Below the pieces are notes generated by a model. That model had not been told where the DNA came from and ran no database searches. It was given only the letters and a program-made list of their open reading frames with translations. A stretch of 64,000 nt of DNA from UBA10329 sp964500205 (GTDB lineage: Bacteria; Bacteroidota; Bacteroidia; UBA10329): the NCBI GenBank assembly GCA_964500205.1, contig CAZCNS010000013.1, positions 67,108-131,107 of the forward strand, written 5' to 3'. The translations under genes were made by a program, and so were the position numbers. Positions 60,780 to 64,000 of the stretch are shown here, piece by piece; position 1 is the stretch's first letter; the number at the start of each line of letters is the position of its first letter.

Positions 60780-62912
60780 TCAGGTCTTGATGTACCTGAA
60801 CGTGTGCAGTCCGTTGCCCACCGCAACTCTCACGAAGTAGACACCATTCGCAAATCCAGTGATGTCAACCTCTTGATCGAGCTGGTTGGTGCTACCTGCA
60901 AACAGTGGATGCATCAACTCTCTGCCCAGCATGTCCGTGACCACAAGATGCACGTTGACATGTTGTGCAAAAAGTCCCTTTACCGTGAATATCCCTGCAC
61001 CAGGATTGGGAAACAGCTCCAAAGAAGTAATGACCCCTGGTTCAATAACACTTACGTTTCCACCTGAGTACGTGAACTCATTGGTGAAGCTGTTGGTGAT
61101 ACACCCATTCTCATCCCTGAAACGAACCACGTAGTTGCCGCTTTCGGTAGCAAGGTAGTACGGCTGCGTAGCACCAGGAATGGGATTGCCGTTGAAGAAC
61201 CATTGATGGTTGGTGCCATTGGTGGGAACAGCGAAAAGGGAATCGACCACGTTGTCGATAAAGCTTGTGGCAGGCTGCGTCACGCTGACCTCAACCTCTG
61301 CGCTCGTGCCTGAACAGAGAAACTGATTGGTTACTGTCACGGTGTAAATTCCCGAAGCGGTCGCAGTGGTGGATACGCCTGTGCCCCCGTTGCTCCAGCT
61401 GTAGCTGCCGAAGCCTGTGGCCGTGGACAGCTGCACTGAACCGCCCTGACAGAACGTGAGCGGGCCATTGGCCGTGATGACCGGGGCGGGGGAGGGGTTC
61501 ACCTGAACACTTGCAGCAGCTGAGGTGGCTGAACAGCCGTTGGCCGAAACAGCAGTAACAGTGAAGGTCCCTGATGAGGAAACCGTTATAGAAGAGCCCA
61601 CGGCACCGTTACTCCATGTGTAGCTGTCAAAACCAGAAGTTGCGTTCAATGTGATGCTCGTGCCCTGACACACTTGGAACGGAGCAGGTTGGTCGGAGGT
61701 GATGGAAACCTGAGGCAACGCCACTACCTGAATGCTCTGCGAGGCAGTGGAGATGCAACCAGAGGGAGTAGTGTAGGAATAATTGATCAAGTGGGTTCCT
61801 ACTCCAGCGTTGGAGGGAACGAATTGCGCCCCAGACACTCCCGGTCCCGTGAACTGACCACCCGAGGGAGAGGCATTGAGCGCGATGGAAGTCGTGCTCA
61901 AACAGACAGTCTCTGGAAGGGCGGCCATCACAGCCTGCGCGCCTACGTTGATGAGTGTAAAGGCGGTGGAAAAGTCGTTGTGACCAGCGGTGGTAACGGT
62001 AGTGTAGGGAGCTGCTGCTCCGGAAGTTGCCGCACCCATCCCGGTCCATTGCGCGCCCTGCCAAGTGGCACCTTGCTCCCAGCTGCCGTCCTGAAACGGA
62101 TTGAAGTACTGGGTCACGTTTGCAGGGCCAATGCCTGTTTCGCGGTCAATCAAGTGGAAGTACAGATCATTGATGTCGCAGATGCCCGGAGCTGTGAGTC
62201 CAGTGTTGAAGCCCTCAGATGTGGGGTTCACATTGGCCATCCTTACAGCGAAAGTGTGGCTTCCCGAACCTGCGGGGCTAAGTGCTACCGGACGTATGCG
62301 GGGTGTGCCAGCACTACTACCGACCGGGAAGACGTAATTACTGCCGCTGCTCATGTCCCATGCAAGCCTTCCGTTGCCTGTGCTGCTCACAAAACCTGTT
62401 GACGCTGTAATTGCGTTCGGGGCGGGGTTCTGCACGTGTAGGATGTTACCCTGCGTGGCAAGCTCAAGATTGTTGAGTTCCAGTACACCGGAAACAGCCG
62501 CGTCCAATGTCATGGACTTGATGCCAGTGCCCTGAGCACGAAGGTTATGAAACTCAGACACTGCTGTGCCTGTGATGCTCTGGTTGCCTCCGTTGAGGAT
62601 GACGAGGCTCTGATCGGCACTGAAGTTCTGATTGTTGATCCAGTTGCCCTGCACACGGAATGTACCGCTATTGCCACCTCCGCCAGAGAGTTGGGCATTG
62701 TTCACAAGGTTACCTTCAACAGTGAGGTCACCTGCATTATCCAAAGTGCCGTTGCCATTGACCAGGTTGCCAGTCCTGACCGTAGCTACGCAGCCAGGGT
62801 TCATCGTAACGATGGCCCCATTGTTCTGAACAACGAATTGGGCAAGGGCATCCAAAGTGTATGCTGTTGAGAAGACAGATCCAACCAACGCATATACAAG
62901 AGCCTTTTTCAT
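60780..62912 (-). CDS. T9SS-sorted adhesin-like protein with Ig-like repeats
   Basis: 710 residues with a signal peptide ending ALAQ. The N-terminal ~200 residues (NLVNGNGTLDNAGDLTVEGN) look like a right-handed beta-helix/adhesin head. At least three PKD/Ig-like repeats follow, each with a core like CQGTSITLNATSGFDSYTWS or CQGGSVQLSTATGFGSYSWS. The last ~75 residues are a T9SS sorting domain (LELFPNPGAGIFTVKG ... GVYFVRVAVG). A surface protein. Same strand as the two following surface genes, upstream of it. Confidence 0.92.
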   Translation of the reverse strand: MKKALVYALVGSVFSTAYTLDALAQFVVQNNGAIVTMNPGCVATVRTGNLVNGNGTLDNAGDLTVEGNLVNNAQLSGGGGNSGTFRVQGNWINNQNFSADQSLVILNGGNQSITGTAVSEFHNLRAQGTGIKSMTLDAAVSGVLELNNLELATQGNILHVQNPAPNAITASTGFVSSTGNGRLAWDMSSGSNYVFPVGSSAGTPRIRPVALSPAGSGSHTFAVRMANVNPTSEGFNTGLTAPGICDINDLYFHLIDRETGIGPANVTQYFNPFQDGSWEQGATWQGAQWTGMGAATSGAAAPYTTVTTAGHNDFSTAFTLINVGAQAVMAALPETVCLSTTSIALNASPSGGQFTGPGVSGAQFVPSNAGVGTHLINYSYTTPSGCISTASQSIQVVALPQVSITSDQPAPFQVCQGTSITLNATSGFDSYTWSNGAVGSSITVSSSGTFTVTAVSANGCSATSAAASVQVNPSPAPVITANGPLTFCQGGSVQLSTATGFGSYSWSNGGTGVSTTATASGIYTVTVTNQFLCSGTSAEVEVSVTQPATSFIDNVVDSLFAVPTNGTNHQWFFNGNPIPGATQPYYLATESGNYVVRFRDENGCITNSFTNEFTYSGGNVSVIEPGVITSLELFPNPGAGIFTVKGLFAQHVNVHLVVTDMLGRELMHPLFAGSTNQLDQEVDITGFANGVYFVRVAVGNGLHTFRYIKT

Positions 62913-62952
62913 TATTGACTTTTATTTTGAAGGAACTTACCGTGCTTTGGTT

Positions 62953-63411
62953 TTATCGGCCTATCACCTTAACCTTGATTTGACCGTTACCACCGTCAAA
63001 ATCCTCGAGTGCAACAGCATAGTTTTCCGCGAATCGCGCATCATCTTTGGCTTTAGCGAGCATTCCGCCTCTGTGAGCAACCAGCAGATCACCAGTTTTG
63101 ATGGCTCCATTCTCTGCGGAAACGAAGGCATTGAAAATGCTCTTGCTTCCCTTTGGATCAGCTGGCTTGTTCACTGTGATGTAAGGAACGTTGGTCACCA
63201 CTCCGAGAACGGTCTCGTCCAGTGCACCGCTGCAAAGGGTCCACTTTCCGGTATTGTCCTCACAGGCAAGTGAGCCAAGCTGCGCATTTGGAATACTTCG
63301 CTCCGCAAGGCGCTTTTCGATTTGCCCTGAACGCGAAATCTGCCCGAAACAATTCAGGGAGGTTATCAATGACAACGACAATAAAGCAGAGAAAAAAATG
63401 AGGGTCTTCAT
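62953..63411 (-). CDS. Small secreted protein with fibre-module-like beta domain
   Basis: 152 residues with a signal peptide ending NCFGQ (about 24). The mature domain has the order 'VLGVVTNVPYITV', then 'ENGAIKTGDLLVAHRGGMLAKA', then 'AVALEDFDGGNGQIKVKV'. From memory this resembles a beta module at the ends of phage-type fibre and collagen-like proteins (GVV...GPIKVGDLLVTS...G.ALE...G.G.I.V). Lies 37 nt downstream of the collagen-like gene, so it is likely co-expressed with it. Confidence 0.68.
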   Translation of the reverse strand: MKTLIFFSALLSLSLITSLNCFGQISRSGQIEKRLAERSIPNAQLGSLACEDNTGKWTLCSGALDETVLGVVTNVPYITVNKPADPKGSKSIFNAFVSAENGAIKTGDLLVAHRGGMLAKAKDDARFAENYAVALEDFDGGNGQIKVKVIGR

Positions 63412-63448
63412 TTTGAGGTATTTAATTCGAAAGACAGGTGAGGAATTC

Positions 63449-64000
63449 TTACTCGTTTATTTCAATGACAGCCATTTCGCCATCAAGTATGGCGTTGAAT
63501 GTTGGTGAGTCACTTACGTACATCTGAAGCGTGTAAGTGTGAGAACCAGCCGCCACGCCAACATCCAAACCTGAAAGCGCGAAATTCCAAGCATACTGTC
63601 CTCCGACCATAACAAAGGCATCATGGAAGCTTTCGGTTACGTTCACTGTTCCATCTCGTAAAATTCGGTAACCGACAAAGTCGGCAGCGAGATCACTCCA
63701 GCCAGATGCAGATACATAGACATTGTTGCCATTGGAGGTCACTGTTACTGTGGCAGCAGTTTGCCAAGTGGCACTTGCTGACGGAACAAAGAAGATTCCA
63801 CTGCTTCGTCCTGTCACCTGTTGAATAGGACCTGCCGGCCCTTGCGGTCCAGCCACACCCTGAATGCCTTGCGCACCCTGTGGTCCTGCCGGTCCTGCGG
63901 GACCGATTGCTCCTGCTGGTCCAACTGCACCCTGTGGTCCTGCCGGTCCTGCGGGACCGATTGCTCCTGCTGGTCCGACTGCACCCTGTGGTCCTGCCGG
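63449..64000 (-). CDS. Collagen-like protein with C-terminal head domain (5' end outside window)
   Basis: 184 codons are visible, the start lying beyond 64000. The first ~55 residues are Gly-X-Y collagen repeats (GPQGAVGPAGAIGPAGPA). The last ~125 residues form a beta-rich head (RSSGIFFVPSASATWQTAAT ... AWNFALSGLDVG), probably a trimerising C1q/TNF-like jelly roll. Such proteins form surface filaments in bacteria. Export signal not visible in this part. Confidence 0.88.
   Translation of the reverse strand, partial: PAGPQGAVGPAGAIGPAGPAGPQGAVGPAGAIGPAGPAGPQGAQGIQGVAGPQGPAGPIQQVTGRSSGIFFVPSASATWQTAATVTVTSNGNNVYVSASGWSDLAADFVGYRILRDGTVNVTESFHDAFVMVGGQYAWNFALSGLDVGVAAGSHTYTLQMYVSDSPTFNAILDGEMAVIEINE
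63873..64000. repeat. 54-bp tandem repeat in collagen-like gene
   Basis: Units start at 63873, 63927 and 63981, the last cut by the window end. The first two differ at one base. Each encodes 18 residues, six Gly-X-Y triplets. Such near-identical units change number easily by slippage. Confidence 0.92.

Noticed and set aside
63873..64000. CRISPR-like or satellite repeat
   Set aside because: The 54-bp units are in frame and code for Gly-X-Y collagen triplets.

Overview
The window looks like a chromosome segment of a free-living Bacteroidota, most likely of the Flavobacteriales type. The evidence is internal. Promoters follow the Bacteroidota -7 pattern TAnnTTTG. Three proteins carry type IX secretion (T9SS) C-terminal sorting domains. 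There are DUF2490 and DUF2480 proteins, a THX ribosomal protein, an ExbB-ExbD-TonB-FolC cluster, a Ddl/PASTA/RluD neighbourhood and a SufABCDSE-DUF59-DUF2480 order. GC content is moderate. Genes are densely packed, many with ATGA start/stop overlaps.

Layout. 0-5 kb: a 41-bp tandem repeat at the edge, a regulatory-domain-like protein, a decayed CNNM/CorC gene end, and a pair of exported proteins (MORN-like and DUF2490). 4.5-9.7 kb: ispH, lpdA, asnB and a THX gene with a long basic tail. 9.8-17.6 kb: a BASS-type transporter, an operon tsaE-ald-rhomboid-rhomboid-EEP phosphatase, an rRNA/tRNA methyltransferase, a lipoprotein and a fatty acid hydroxylase-like membrane enzyme. 17.7-21.5 kb: a ParE-type toxin-antitoxin pair, an RNA helicase and dnaB. 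21.6-30 kb: a lipoprotein coupled to aceK, then a lipid-flavoured run (acyl-CoA ligase, lipoprotein, sphingosine-phosphate-lyase-like enzyme, PLC-like lipoprotein). 30-40.8 kb: maf/UbiA/OmpH/bcp/thioesterase and the PASTA-T9SS-RluD operon divergent from ddl, then a transglycosylase and an M48 lipoprotein. 40.9 kb: tRNA-Val. 41-46.6 kb: folC-tonB-exbD-exbB, recX and an MFS permease. 46.6-55.8 kb: the suf iron-sulfur operon. 55.8-64 kb: a T9SS thioredoxin-like protein, mreB, purH, an ABC permease, and a surface-protein cluster (T9SS adhesin, small secreted protein, collagen-like protein cut by the window end).

The most striking region is the suf operon. It starts from a well-formed promoter with a perfect 8-5-8 palindrome at the expected transcription start. 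Three of its gene junctions are occupied by accessory genes. An orphan membrane protein and a Bro-N (phage antirepressor-like) gene lie between sufC and sufD, and the Bro-N gene is bracketed by a 53-bp duplication of the sufD 5' end. A toxin-antitoxin pair lies between sufD and sufS. A second pair, whose toxin is broken by one in-frame stop, lies between sufS and sufE.

Other threads worth attention are seven unlinked genes whose -7 box lies only 4-6 nt before the start codon (possible leaderless mRNAs), several families of short dispersed repeats that also sit in frame inside asnB and sufD, and an AceK homologue coupled to a lipoprotein. No complete mobile element, integrase, CRISPR array or rRNA gene is visible.
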